Both the position numbers and the translations under genes were made by a program. From NCBI GenBank assembly GCA_002360635.1, contig DEQW01000001.1:124001-188000 (forward strand): a stretch of DNA of 64,000 nt. Reading direction: 5' to 3'. Origin of the DNA: Flavobacteriaceae bacterium UBA3356 (lineage in GTDB: Bacteria; Bacteroidota; Bacteroidia; Flavobacteriales; Flavobacteriaceae). Below are positions 53,226 to 63,205 of this stretch, piece after piece. Positions within the stretch are counted from its first letter, which is position 1, and every line of letters begins with the position of its first letter. The notes beneath the pieces were generated by a model. That model searched no databases and was not told the DNA's origin. It was given only the letters and a program-made list of their open reading frames with translations.

Positions 53226-53237
53226 TGTTAATTAACA
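53226..53237. promoter_or_regulatory. TGTTAATTAACA palindrome in the paaE-comEC gap
   Basis: A perfect 12-base palindrome between the divergent promoters; possible regulator site, but AT-rich enough to arise by chance. Confidence 0.3.
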
Positions 53238-53263
53238 TCTAGTAATCAGTATATTGCGATAAT

Positions 53264-53294
53264 TTGTTAAAATCATTTTAGTATACTATCTTTC
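53264..53294 (+). promoter_or_regulatory. Promoter of comEC
   Basis: TTG at 53264-53266, a 20-base spacer and TATCTTTC at 53287-53294 (one base from consensus). Confidence 0.6.
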
Positions 53295-53346
53295 GTAACA
53301 ATAAATCTCCCCAGTATTTAGCTCGATGTATTTATACTATCGAAAA

Positions 53347-55383
53347 ATGAGATTTATCAATTTTGCTATTGTCAAATTTTCTATATCCCTAACATTAGGG
53401 ATACTTTCAGCGTATTTATTCCCCACCGATACTTTTACACTTCCTTTTGTTCTTTTCAGTTTTATTTTACTTTTTATTCTTTGGTTTATTGAAAGGGAAC
53501 GGCTTCAAAAATCTATCTATTATGGACTTATAACCTATTTAATTTTCTTCGGAATTGGTTTCGCCAGCTATCAATTACAGCTTCCAACGTTTCAAGATGA
53601 GCATTATTCGCATATCCTTTCAGAAAATGATACTTCTGAAACACCTTTACTCACTTTAAAGATTACTGAAGTTTTAAAACCGGATCGCTTCAACCATAAA
53701 TATATCGCTGAATGTATCTCGGTAAATAAAATAGAAGCAAGTGGTAAAATCTTGTTGAACATTCAAAAAGATTCAATTTTAAAAGAATACACTATTGATG
53801 ATGTTTTACTGATTTCTGAAAAAGTGATTACTATTCCAGAACCGCTTAATCCGTATCAGTTTGATTATTCAGCGTATATGAAAAAACTTGGGGTGTATTT
53901 TCAAATTAGAACCAAACCAAGGACCATTTTGGCTTTTGAAAAAGGTAGCAAAACAATTCGCGGTACTGCTGAAAACATTCGCAGTCATCTTATTGCTAAA
54001 CTTAAAGAAAGCAAAATCACTGACAACGAACGGTCCATTATCCAAGCGCTAGTTTTAGGGCAACGGCGCGATATTGACAAACAATTATATGCCGACTACG
54101 CTGCAGCTGGAGCTGTGCATATTCTAGCCGTTTCAGGTTTGCATGTGGGTATCTTGTTTTTTATTCTGAAATGGTTGTTCCTGCCTTTAGGAAACATACG
54201 CTATGGCAAACAGATTAAAGCCATAGCCATAATTTGTTGTCTGTTCGGGTTTGCTTTGCTGGCCGGGTTATCACCTTCGGTGGTTAGAGCTGCTACGATG
54301 TTTTCGCTGTTCTTATTTGCTGAACAGTTAAAGCGCCCGACAAATAGCATAAACACTTTATTTATATCGTATTTATTTTTACTTATTATTAATCCATTGT
54401 GGTTGTTCCATGTTGGGTTTCAATTGAGCTATCTGGCGGTATTTTTTATATTATTAATACAACCAAAATTATTTGGGTATTGGTACCCCAAAAATTGGTT
54501 TATAAGGAAAGCTTGGGCTATACTCACCGTTTCTATTGCCGCTCAAGTAGGGGTTGTACCGCTAAGTTTATATTATTTCCATCAATTTCCCGGATTGTTT
54601 TTATTGACCAATATTGTAGTGCTTCCGTTCTTAGGAATTTTGTTGGGCTTTGGGTTATTGATTGTCTTATTGGTTTCAATCAACATGCTTCCTGATTGGT
54701 TGTCTGAAATTTATAACCAAATAGTTTTATCGCTAAACAATTTTATAAGCTGGGTTGCCAAGCAAGACGCCTTTTTATTTCAGGACATTCATTTTTCTGA
54801 AGAAAAAGTTTTGGGCGCTTACTTATTCATAATTACAAGCATTCTACTCTGGAAACAGTATTCGTATCGCCGTTTAACAGCTTGCTTATTGAGTATTTGT
54901 CTGTTAATAGGCATATTTATCTGGGATAAGCGGGAAGCTTCAGGGAATGAATTAATTGTATTTCAAAAAAGCAGGAACACCCTTATTGGAATAAAAAATG
55001 GGAATGACTTAATACTTCTAAAACCTGATACTCTTTCAGAAACTGTAAAGAATGTATTTCCAATTAAAGGCTATAGAACTGCCAATCAAATTGAAGGATT
55101 TTCAGAAAAAATAGTTCCGAAGGTATTTTCATATAATAAACAAAATATTTTGGTTTTGGACAGTTTGGCCGTATACCCAAAAAGTATAAAAATTGATATT
55201 GTACTGCTCACCCAAAGTCCGAAAATTAATTTAGAACGGTTAATTGATAGCTTAAAACCCAACCATATAATTGCTGATGGGAACAACTACAAAACCTATG
55301 TAACACGCTGGCGCAACACGTGCAAAAAGAAAAAGCTCCCCTTTTACCATACTGGTACCAAGGGAGCCTTCATTCTAGAGTAG
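53347..55383 (+). CDS. comEC: ComEC/Rec2 DNA-uptake channel protein
   Basis: Polytopic inner-membrane protein that takes single-stranded DNA into the cytoplasm during transformation. About 678 residues from MRFINFAIVKFS; an ATG seven codons earlier is also in frame. An N-terminal DUF4131 region precedes the competence domain with GAVHILAVSGLHVGILF (~255) and about ten membrane helices. The C-terminal ~140 residues resemble a degenerate metallo-beta-lactamase domain without clear metal ligands, common in Bacteroidota. Its 3' end contains a hairpin that may end the convergent thioredoxin transcript. Confidence 0.9.
   Translation: MRFINFAIVKFSISLTLGILSAYLFPTDTFTLPFVLFSFILLFILWFIERERLQKSIYYGLITYLIFFGIGFASYQLQLPTFQDEHYSHILSENDTSETPLLTLKITEVLKPDRFNHKYIAECISVNKIEASGKILLNIQKDSILKEYTIDDVLLISEKVITIPEPLNPYQFDYSAYMKKLGVYFQIRTKPRTILAFEKGSKTIRGTAENIRSHLIAKLKESKITDNERSIIQALVLGQRRDIDKQLYADYAAAGAVHILAVSGLHVGILFFILKWLFLPLGNIRYGKQIKAIAIICCLFGFALLAGLSPSVVRAATMFSLFLFAEQLKRPTNSINTLFISYLFLLIINPLWLFHVGFQLSYLAVFFILLIQPKLFGYWYPKNWFIRKAWAILTVSIAAQVGVVPLSLYYFHQFPGLFLLTNIVVLPFLGILLGFGLLIVLLVSINMLPDWLSEIYNQIVLSLNNFISWVAKQDAFLFQDIHFSEEKVLGAYLFIITSILLWKQYSYRRLTACLLSICLLIGIFIWDKREASGNELIVFQKSRNTLIGIKNGNDLILLKPDTLSETVKNVFPIKGYRTANQIEGFSEKIVPKVFSYNKQNILVLDSLAVYPKSIKIDIVLLTQSPKINLERLIDSLKPNHIIADGNNYKTYVTRWRNTCKKKKLPFYHTGTKGAFILE
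55333..55370 (-). terminator. Possible terminator inside the 3' end of comEC
   Basis: AAGCTCCC and GGGAGCCTT arms with inner TACCA/TGGTA, and an A-rich run on the left that reads as a T tract on the minus strand. It would serve the thioredoxin gene. Confidence 0.5.
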
Positions 55384-55410
55384 TGAAACACTTAACTAAA
55401 AACCCTACTC

Positions 55411-55953
55411 TTAAAAAGTGCCTTCAAAGTTCTTTTGATATTCTTGCCAAGCTTCGGCAGTTGTCAGTTTTTTATAATCGTCATTCGCTATCATTTTAAG
55501 GTAAATCTCTAATTGTTGGGGTGTTTTATAGCCTGGAATTGCTTGTATCAATTTTCCGTTTTCTTGAAAAAACACCAAACTGGGATAACCTCTAAGTTTT
55601 AGTGCATCAGCAAAAAAATGAGTGGCATTTCGTCCTTTTCTTCCTTCTTTATAATTTGGGTTTGTGTATGTGAAATCTTCAAAGGTAATCTCTTCGGTTC
55701 CTTCCGCGTTAAACTTTACAGCGTAATAGTTTTTATTGATAAATTGAATTACTTTTTTATCACTAAAGGTATTTCTATCTAACATTTTGCAAGGTCCACA
55801 CCATTTGGTATAGACGTCCATAAAGATTTTTTTTGGCTCCTTTTCTTGAGCAGCCAAAGCTTCGTTCATAGTCATCCAATTAATTTTTTGGGCAGTGACC
55901 GATGTAGTTATAAATGCTATAAAAAGAAGTAGTAATGTGTTTTTCATATTCAA
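55411..55953 (-). CDS. Periplasmic thioredoxin-family protein
   Basis: 180 residues. The signal peptide (~1-21) ends SVTAQ, then a thioredoxin fold with YTKWCGPCKMLDRNTF (active site CGPC, ~49-52) and the cis-Pro segment LRGYPSLVFFQENGK. It is the DUF255/thioredoxin_7-like exported type that reduces disulfides in the periplasm. A second ATG two codons in is possible. Convergent with comEC. Confidence 0.9.
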   Translation of the reverse strand: MNMKNTLLLLFIAFITTSVTAQKINWMTMNEALAAQEKEPKKIFMDVYTKWCGPCKMLDRNTFSDKKVIQFINKNYYAVKFNAEGTEEITFEDFTYTNPNYKEGRKGRNATHFFADALKLRGYPSLVFFQENGKLIQAIPGYKTPQQLEIYLKMIANDDYKKLTTAEAWQEYQKNFEGTF

Positions 55954-56033
55954 TGCGATTTTTCTGTTATTGTATTACAACAAAAAACGTTCCACACAAT
56001 GGGAACGTTTTTTATTGTAATTTGTTGTGTTAA

Positions 56034-58121
56034 TTACCTAACTCCGTGCATTAATCGCTTTAACACTGGGTTAAGCGCTAAAATTAACAATCCAGCAACG
56101 GTTGGTACTACTGTAAATATTAAAAAGAAGGTTGAGAGTGAGTATTGCTCTGTAATATTTTCAATTTGCCCCCCTACTACGGCAGCCAATTTATTACCAA
56201 TAGCAATAGCTAAATACCACATACCAAACATAAGGGCAATCATCCTTGCCGGAACAAGTTTAGACACATACGACAATCCTACGGGAGATAAACATAGTTC
56301 ACCAAGAGTATGGAACAGGTAGGCAAAGATTAACCATATCATACTTACTTTTACCCCTGCAGTTATCCCATATGATCCATACGCCAAGAGTCCAAAGCCT
56401 ATTGCCATAACAATAAGTCCTAAAGCATATTTTACTGCAGCTGAAGGATTGTACTTACTATCCCACCATCTAGAGAAAAAGGATGCGAAAGCAATGATAA
56501 AGAACGAATTCAAAATACTAAACCACGATACTGTTATCTCTACTTGGTTGTCTTTTATTTCGGTTACAGTTGCCTCTACTATACCACTGTCCCTATCTTG
56601 GGCGATGGCATTTTCTTTGGCAAAAGCTACTTTTTCTTCATTCAAATATCCAAAAATAGTCCCTTCGTTGTTTTTATTAATGATTTTTATAGTAGAACCT
56701 ACTTCAAAATCTTTAGGTTCGGAAATAGAGGTGACGCGATCTACCACGGTTACGCCAGTTTCTATATTTGTGTCTTCCGTAACGGGAATGTAATCAACTG
56801 TCTTGTTACCTTCTTCATCCGTGCTTTGCACTTCAATCGCCTTGTAAGAAACATCGTAAGCAGTTGTGGAAAGGTCTCTGTTTAACATCCAACCTACCAA
56901 GCCCCACATACCCAAAAAGCAAATGGCCAAGACTATATTGGATCCCGGGATTGTTTTAAATGTTTTTTTCCATAATAGAAACAAAACATAAGTAATAATG
57001 GCAAGCGGCACTACGGTCAATAGAATATTGACAATATTATATATTATCGCAGCGTCACCACTTAAAACCCTATCTACATTGTCCCTAGCGAATAATATTA
57101 GTGACGATGCTCCTTGCTCAAAAGAAAGCCAGAAAAAGACGGTGAAGAAAGCAAATATTACAAAAGCAATCATTCTGTCGCGCACTATTTTAGTATAACG
57201 TGAAATACGCCTAATTACCAATACCAAGAATAGCAATAGTCCTATTAACACTGTAACTATTTGACCAGACAGTCCAAAAGCTTCGTAAGGAAAGAGGTCT
57301 ATGTTACCAATTTTTGAAAGCGGATCGTTTATTAAATACCCCAAACCAATTATTGAGGTTATTACGATTAAGATCTTATCAAGAATAGTGAATGGGTTTT
57401 CTTTCTCTTCAGGTTCTTCGATGTCTTCCTGTGTGCTTTTTTCATTTATATTTTGAGGCAATTCAACTTCATGAACTTTAGAAGGTTTTGCGCCAATTTT
57501 TCCGAATAAGTTTTTAGACAACCAGAATTGTAGCGTTCCAAGAAGCATAAATATTCCTGCTAAACCAAAGCCCCAAGACCAACCTACACGTTCTGCCAAA
57601 TACCCGCAAAGCATCATTCCGAAGAATGCCCCTGCGTTTACACCCATATAGAAAATGGTATAGGCACCATCTTTCTTTTCTGGGTTTTTCTTATACATTT
57701 CAGAAATGATAGACGTAATATTTGGTTTAAAGAAACCTGTACCGATTACCAATAAAGCCAAACCAACATATAACGAAGCCTCAGTCTCTAATGCCATACT
57801 GGCGTGGCCCAAGGTCATAATCAACGCTCCAATTACAACAGCCCAACGATATCCCGTTAGTTTATCGGCTATAATTCCTCCTAAAATGGGAGTTAGATAC
57901 AATAACCCAGCATACGTTCCGAAAAGCGCTCCGGCATTTGCTGCGGTCCATTCCCAACCAGGGTTGTAACCAATAGCGGCCATCGTTAAAAAGTTAACCA
58001 ATAAAACGCGCATTCCGTAGAATGAAAAACGTTCCCACATTTCAGTAAAGAAAAGAACAAACAGTCCGGCCGGATGGCCCATTACTTTGTCCTTAAACAG
58101 ATTTTGAATATCGGTGTTCAT
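56034..58121 (-). CDS. POT-family di/tripeptide transporter with large insertion
   Basis: 695 residues. The ExxERF motif FTEMWERFSFYGMR (~27-40) marks proton-coupled oligopeptide transporters, and PNITSIISEMY is conserved. About 110 polar residues (~415-525; QSTDEEGNKTVDYIPVTED ... VEATVTEIKDNQVEITVS) are inserted between membrane helices and form a beta-rich domain, probably periplasmic, absent from the neighbouring 468-residue POT protein. Last gene of the DPP IV-POT-POT operon (17-base gap). Confidence 0.93.
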   Translation of the reverse strand: MNTDIQNLFKDKVMGHPAGLFVLFFTEMWERFSFYGMRVLLVNFLTMAAIGYNPGWEWTAANAGALFGTYAGLLYLTPILGGIIADKLTGYRWAVVIGALIMTLGHASMALETEASLYVGLALLVIGTGFFKPNITSIISEMYKKNPEKKDGAYTIFYMGVNAGAFFGMMLCGYLAERVGWSWGFGLAGIFMLLGTLQFWLSKNLFGKIGAKPSKVHEVELPQNINEKSTQEDIEEPEEKENPFTILDKILIVITSIIGLGYLINDPLSKIGNIDLFPYEAFGLSGQIVTVLIGLLLFLVLVIRRISRYTKIVRDRMIAFVIFAFFTVFFWLSFEQGASSLILFARDNVDRVLSGDAAIIYNIVNILLTVVPLAIITYVLFLLWKKTFKTIPGSNIVLAICFLGMWGLVGWMLNRDLSTTAYDVSYKAIEVQSTDEEGNKTVDYIPVTEDTNIETGVTVVDRVTSISEPKDFEVGSTIKIINKNNEGTIFGYLNEEKVAFAKENAIAQDRDSGIVEATVTEIKDNQVEITVSWFSILNSFFIIAFASFFSRWWDSKYNPSAAVKYALGLIVMAIGFGLLAYGSYGITAGVKVSMIWLIFAYLFHTLGELCLSPVGLSYVSKLVPARMIALMFGMWYLAIAIGNKLAAVVGGQIENITEQYSLSTFFLIFTVVPTVAGLLILALNPVLKRLMHGVR

Positions 58122-58138
58122 ATGATGGTAGCATTAAA

Positions 58139-59545
58139 TTATAAAGGTTTATTGATATCTTCGTCAGCCAATTCGTATGGTTCTTGCTCTAACATTTCGC
58201 GCTCGTTATCTTCTGCACCGTGGGTCAATTTTTCCAATTTCTTTCTGAAAACCAAGACCAATAAACCAAAAGAAACACAGAAAATAGCAATACCTGTAAA
58301 CACAGTATATTCACCGAGATTTGATGCAGATTCACCTAGCAATCCAGCTACTTTATTTCCCAGACCTGTCATCGCAAAATATACACCCATCATTAACGAA
58401 GCATATTTAAGCGGTGCCAATTTGGTTATGTAAGAAAGTGCCACTGGCGAAAGACATAATTCCCCAATAGTATGGAACAAATAAGCTGCCACTAACCAAT
58501 ACATTGCCGAAGAACCATCTATATTATACTGCGCTGATGCTCCTGTCATAAAAAAGAAACCGGCACCCATAATTATAAGACCAATACACATCTTGAATAG
58601 AGATGTTGATACTTTACCTTTTAATTTCCGTTTTGCCCAATATCCGGCGACAATTGTACCAAAAATAATAATGAACATAGCATTAAGTGACTGAAACCAA
58701 GAGGCAGGAACTTCCCAGCCCATTAACATTCTATCCGTTTTTTCGGATGCATAAATGTTCATTAATCCTCCTGCTTGCTCGAAAGCACCCCAGAAGACGA
58801 TTACCATTAAAAAGGAAATAAACAATACAACAACCCGATCTTTCTCTTCTTTGTTTAGATCGCGTTTCATCGCTGCTTTTTCTTCTTCATTTTCTGATGT
58901 ATTGGTATTGTTACCAACATATTTTAAGTGTTTCTGACCTAAAATATATTGTAAAAGACCTAACGCCATACCAATACCTGCTAATCCAAATCCATAATGC
59001 CAGCCATATACTTCACCTACATAACCAACTATTAAACTGGAAAGGAATGCTCCCACATTGATACCAATATAGAAAATGGTAAATCCTTTATCTCTTCTAA
59101 TATCTCCTTTTTTGTACAGACCACCTACCATCGTTGAAATGTTAGGCTTCAACATACCTACACCAGCTACAATAAGACCTAGACCTGTGTAAAAAGCCCA
59201 CATTTCTTCAACAGCCAGAATACTGTGACCAGCCACTAATAGAATTCCACCATATAAAACGGATTTTTTCTGTCCTAAAAATTTATCGGCTATCCAACCT
59301 CCAGGAATTGAAGCAACATATACAAACATGGTGTACCATCCATAAAGCTCTAAAGCTTCATTGTTAGTCCATCCTAAACCTGCGTTATCACTTACGGTTT
59401 CAGCTACTAAATAAAGTACTAATATAGCCCGCATTCCGTAGTAGGAAAAACGCTCCCACATCTCAGTGAAAAATAGAATGTACAGCCCTACAGGATGGCC
59501 AAATAGTTCTTTCTGTTTTTTATACTGCATTGTATTTTCTGCCAT
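58139..59545 (-). CDS. POT-family di/tripeptide transporter
   Basis: 468 residues, the usual family length. ExxERF motif FTEMWERFSYYGMRAILVLYL (~26), KPNISTMVGGLY and a terminal acidic tail (EDNEREMLEQEPYELADEDINKPL). Imports small peptides with protons across the inner membrane. It is between the dipeptidyl peptidase IV gene and a longer POT paralogue, so peptides cut in the periplasm can be taken up by the same operon's products. Confidence 0.95.
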   Translation of the reverse strand: MAENTMQYKKQKELFGHPVGLYILFFTEMWERFSYYGMRAILVLYLVAETVSDNAGLGWTNNEALELYGWYTMFVYVASIPGGWIADKFLGQKKSVLYGGILLVAGHSILAVEEMWAFYTGLGLIVAGVGMLKPNISTMVGGLYKKGDIRRDKGFTIFYIGINVGAFLSSLIVGYVGEVYGWHYGFGLAGIGMALGLLQYILGQKHLKYVGNNTNTSENEEEKAAMKRDLNKEEKDRVVVLFISFLMVIVFWGAFEQAGGLMNIYASEKTDRMLMGWEVPASWFQSLNAMFIIIFGTIVAGYWAKRKLKGKVSTSLFKMCIGLIIMGAGFFFMTGASAQYNIDGSSAMYWLVAAYLFHTIGELCLSPVALSYITKLAPLKYASLMMGVYFAMTGLGNKVAGLLGESASNLGEYTVFTGIAIFCVSFGLLVLVFRKKLEKLTHGAEDNEREMLEQEPYELADEDINKPL

Positions 59546-59574
59546 GATCTTAAAGGATTAGTTAAGTTATTTTG

Positions 59575-61746
59575 TTATAAGTTTTCTTTAATAAAATTGG
59601 TCATTTTGGTATAAAGGTGTAAACGAGTATTTCCACCATAAATACCATGGTTTTTATCGGGGTAAATAGCCCAATCAAATTGTTTGTTTGCCTGCACCAA
59701 GGCTTCAATAAGCTGTGTGGTGTTTTGAACATGCACGTTGTCATCAGCACTTCCGTGCACTAATAAATAATCACCTTCTAATTTTTCTACGTGTGAAATA
59801 GGTGAATTTTCATCATATCCTGAAGCATTTTCTTGAGGCGTTGTCATATACCGCTCTGTATAAATAGTGTCATAAAAGCGCCAACTGCTTACCGGTGCTA
59901 CAGCGATGGCCATCTCAAAAGTATCAGCCCCTTGGAAAAGACAGTTAGAACTCATAAATCCTCCATAGCTCCAACCCCAAATTCCAGTTCTAGAAGCATC
60001 AATGTATGGCAATGCACTTAATTTTTGCGCAGCTGCTATTTGATCTTCTACTTCGTATTTTCCTAATTCTTTTTGAGTCACCTTTTTGAAATCGCGCCCT
60101 TTCAAGCCTGTACCACGCCCATCTACGCATACAATAACATAGCCTTGTTGTGCTAACATTTGGTGCCAATAATCGTTTGCGCTGTTCCAAGAATTTGAAA
60201 CGTTTTGAGAGCCAGGACCTGAATATTGATACATAAACAATGGATATTGTTTGTTTGGATCAAAGTCCTTTGGCTTAATAGTGTACATATTTAAATCGTT
60301 CCCATTTACTGAAATGGCAGAGAACTCTTTTTCAGAAAGAACATAATTATCCACCTTGTTTTTTAGCGCTTTATTATCTTGAATTACTCGTATCAACTTA
60401 CCATCTTTAGCTCTATTTAGTGTGAATAAATATGGTGTTTCCGTGTCGTGAAATGTATTGATAAAGTAGGTGTAGTCTGCACTAAAAGCGGCACTATTGG
60501 TTCCAGTTTTGTCACTTAAGCGTACTTTATTTTTACCAGAACGCAATATGGAATACACATCGCGGTTAATACTTCCGTTCTCGGTACTTTGATAATAAAT
60601 ACGGCCTGTATTTTGATCAAAACCGTAGTAGTTTGTTACTTCCCAATCACCGTCGGTTATTTGATTTATTAATTTTCCTGTTTTATCATAGTGGTAGATA
60701 TGGTTCCATCCGCTCTTTTCACTGGTCCAGATAAAACTGTTGTGGTTTAAAAAAGTAAGATTATCCGTTATATCCACATACGCATCATCTTTTTCCTGTA
60801 AAACCAGTTTTGAAGTATTATTTGTAGCATTCACAAAAACCAGATCAACTGTGTTTTGATGACGATTTGTTAGCTGAGCACTTAGCACATTATCTTCCTC
60901 CGTCCATTTAATACGTGGTATGTAATAGCTGTTGAAGTTGTCCAGATTAATTTTATTAGTTTCCCCAGTTTCAAGATTGTAGATATGAAGCGAAACTTTC
61001 GCGTTTGGCTCTCCTGCTTTTGGATATTTAAAAACATCTTGAGTTGGGTAAAGATCTTTGCCATATACATCCATAGAAAAACGTGGCACTTCGGTTTCAT
61101 CAAACTTTATGTAAGCCAATTTATTTCCGGTTTTGTTCCAGTCAAATGCACGGACAAAAGCAAATTCTTCTTCGTACACCCAGTCGGTAATACCGTTTAT
61201 AATACTGTTCTTTTCTCCGTCGGAAGTAATTTGAAGCGTTTCACCGCTTTTCAAGTTTTTAATAAATAAATTATTGTCTTTTCCGTAGGCAACTTTACTG
61301 CCGTCTTTAGTGAAGGTTGGTTCCTGAATTTGATCTTCGGAAACCAATGTTAATTTTTTAGAATCGATATCATATACGTAGTACGTCCCTAATGAAGAGC
61401 GACGGTAAATTTGCTTCAGCCTTGTAGCCAATAACAATTTACTTTCATCGTCACTAAACTCATATGATATTATTTGATCAACCTCTGGCAGACTATTTGA
61501 ATTTACCAAGGTGCGGACCTTTTTTCCGCTTTTGTAATCATATACATCAACAGTAGAACCGTTTCGGCTTCTGTTTAAAACCGAATACTCTTTTCCGTTA
61601 TCCAGAGAACGTAGAACATCAAGGTATTCGGCCCTAAATTGGCCGCCCCAAATGTCTTCTAAAGTTATGTTTTTCTGTTGTGCTGTAAGGGTTGAAACTG
61701 CTGTAAGAAAAAGCAGTAATAATGAGGTGTAAGCTGTTTTTTTCAA
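59575..61746 (-). CDS. Dipeptidyl peptidase IV (S9 family)
   Basis: 723 residues. The signal peptide ends TLTAQ. An N-terminal eight-bladed propeller (~30-480) contains the DPP IV Glu pair in GITDWVYEEEFAFVRAFDW. The alpha/beta-hydrolase domain has Ser in GIWGWSYGGFMS (~605), Asp in LLVHGSADDNVHVQN and His in PDKNHGIYGG. It removes X-Pro dipeptides from peptide N-termini in the periplasm. First gene of an operon with two POT transporters. Confidence 0.95.
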   Translation of the reverse strand: MKKTAYTSLLLLFLTAVSTLTAQQKNITLEDIWGGQFRAEYLDVLRSLDNGKEYSVLNRSRNGSTVDVYDYKSGKKVRTLVNSNSLPEVDQIISYEFSDDESKLLLATRLKQIYRRSSLGTYYVYDIDSKKLTLVSEDQIQEPTFTKDGSKVAYGKDNNLFIKNLKSGETLQITSDGEKNSIINGITDWVYEEEFAFVRAFDWNKTGNKLAYIKFDETEVPRFSMDVYGKDLYPTQDVFKYPKAGEPNAKVSLHIYNLETGETNKINLDNFNSYYIPRIKWTEEDNVLSAQLTNRHQNTVDLVFVNATNNTSKLVLQEKDDAYVDITDNLTFLNHNSFIWTSEKSGWNHIYHYDKTGKLINQITDGDWEVTNYYGFDQNTGRIYYQSTENGSINRDVYSILRSGKNKVRLSDKTGTNSAAFSADYTYFINTFHDTETPYLFTLNRAKDGKLIRVIQDNKALKNKVDNYVLSEKEFSAISVNGNDLNMYTIKPKDFDPNKQYPLFMYQYSGPGSQNVSNSWNSANDYWHQMLAQQGYVIVCVDGRGTGLKGRDFKKVTQKELGKYEVEDQIAAAQKLSALPYIDASRTGIWGWSYGGFMSSNCLFQGADTFEMAIAVAPVSSWRFYDTIYTERYMTTPQENASGYDENSPISHVEKLEGDYLLVHGSADDNVHVQNTTQLIEALVQANKQFDWAIYPDKNHGIYGGNTRLHLYTKMTNFIKENL

Positions 61747-61863
61747 ACTGTTAAAATTTTATTACGCCAATGTTACTAAAATTTCGTGAAATTAAGGTGC
61801 TTTTTTCTGTTAAATACGGTCTATTGTTGGCAACTTTGCTCTTTTCAACAATGCTATAAATAG

Positions 61864-61871
61864 TATATTTG
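61864..61871 (+). promoter_or_regulatory. -7 box of the HMG-CoA reductase gene
   Basis: TATATTTG matches TAnnTTTG, 20 bases before the ATG. The nearest TTG (61836) gives a 25-base spacer, slightly long. Confidence 0.55.
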
Positions 61872-61890
61872 TAATTCAATATTCACAAAT

Positions 61891-63204
61891 ATGGCGAAGC
61901 CCGTTACCGGATTTTCAAAAAAAACAAAAGAGGATAAAATAGAGTGGTTGGCAAAAACCTATCTCAACAACAACGCTGCGGCAGTAAAAACCTTAAAAAG
62001 GTATTGGAATGACGACCTTAAACTGCAAAAACTACACGACGATTTTATTGAAAACACATTAAGTAATTATTATTTGCCATTTGGTGTGGCACCTAACTTT
62101 TTAATTAATGGCAAACTCTTCGCACTGCCGATGGTGATTGAAGAAAGTTCGGTTGTTGCAGCAGCCAGCAATGCCGCAAAGTTTTGGTTAAAACGCGGCG
62201 GATTTAAGGCTAAAGTTATTTCCACCCAAAAAAATGGACAAGTACATTTAGATTACTTCGGAAACAAGCAGGATATCATTTCTTTCTTTTCTGAAATAAA
62301 ACTGAAATTGATTGAAAGCGTCTCCACTATTGAGAAGAATATGAAAAAACGCGGTGGTGGCTTATTAGATATTGAACTTATCTCAAAAAATGAAACGCTA
62401 AACGGTTATTACCAATTGCACTGCACCTTTGAAACATTGGATGCCATGGGGGCTAATTTCATAAACAGTTGTTTAGAGCAAATCGCAAAAACTTTTGAAG
62501 CCGAAGCAGATTCGTTTCAACCTTTTAAAACAGCCAATACCTTTCCAGAAGTGGTAATGAGCATTCTTTCTAATTACGTACCAGAATGCTTGGTGCAAGC
62601 CGAAGTAAGCTGTAACATATTAGATTTGAAACAAGAAGATATTTCAGGGTCAGCTTTTGCTCAAAAGTTTGTCCGCGCCATCCAAATTGCTCAAACCGAA
62701 CCTCGCCGAGCCGTTACCCATAACAAAGGAATTATGAACGGGATTGATGCCTTAGTATTAGCTACTGGCAACGACTTTAGAGCTGTGGAAGCAGGAATTC
62801 ACGCTTATGCTTCTAAAAATGGCAAATACACGAGTTTGACTGATGCTAAAATTGAAGATGATACTTTTACGTTTTCTATAGAAATACCCTTAGCACTGGG
62901 GACTGTCGGTGGGCTTACATCCTTACATCCGCTTACAAAATTTGCGTTTGAACTACTACAAAAACCCAACGCCAAAGAGCTAATGGAGTTAGTCGCAGTA
63001 GCCGGTCTGGCACAGAACTTTGCTGCCATTCGTTCGTTAGTAACCACTGGTATTCAAAAAGGGCATATGAAAATGCATTTGATGAACATTTTAAATCAAG
63101 TGGATGCTTCGGAAACTGAAAAGAAAAAAGCTATTTCTCATTTTAATGACAACACAGTTTCGCATAGCGCTGTTATTGAATATGTAGAACAATTACGATC
63201 TTAA
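61891..63204 (+). CDS. Hydroxymethylglutaryl-CoA reductase, class II (degradative-type)
   Basis: 437 residues. Reduces HMG-CoA to mevalonate, the committing step of the mevalonate isoprenoid route (class II enzymes can also run backwards). Catalytic residues fit the family: Glu ~84-85 in VIEESSVVAAAS, Lys279 in HNKGIMNGIDALVLATG, Asp295 in GNDFRAVEAG, His392 in QKGHMKMH. Followed after one base by the GYDIA kinase gene, so the pair makes and then phosphorylates a mevalonate-pathway intermediate. Confidence 0.95.
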   Translation: MAKPVTGFSKKTKEDKIEWLAKTYLNNNAAAVKTLKRYWNDDLKLQKLHDDFIENTLSNYYLPFGVAPNFLINGKLFALPMVIEESSVVAAASNAAKFWLKRGGFKAKVISTQKNGQVHLDYFGNKQDIISFFSEIKLKLIESVSTIEKNMKKRGGGLLDIELISKNETLNGYYQLHCTFETLDAMGANFINSCLEQIAKTFEAEADSFQPFKTANTFPEVVMSILSNYVPECLVQAEVSCNILDLKQEDISGSAFAQKFVRAIQIAQTEPRRAVTHNKGIMNGIDALVLATGNDFRAVEAGIHAYASKNGKYTSLTDAKIEDDTFTFSIEIPLALGTVGGLTSLHPLTKFAFELLQKPNAKELMELVAVAGLAQNFAAIRSLVTTGIQKGHMKMHLMNILNQVDASETEKKKAISHFNDNTVSHSAVIEYVEQLRS

Positions 63205-63205
63205 T

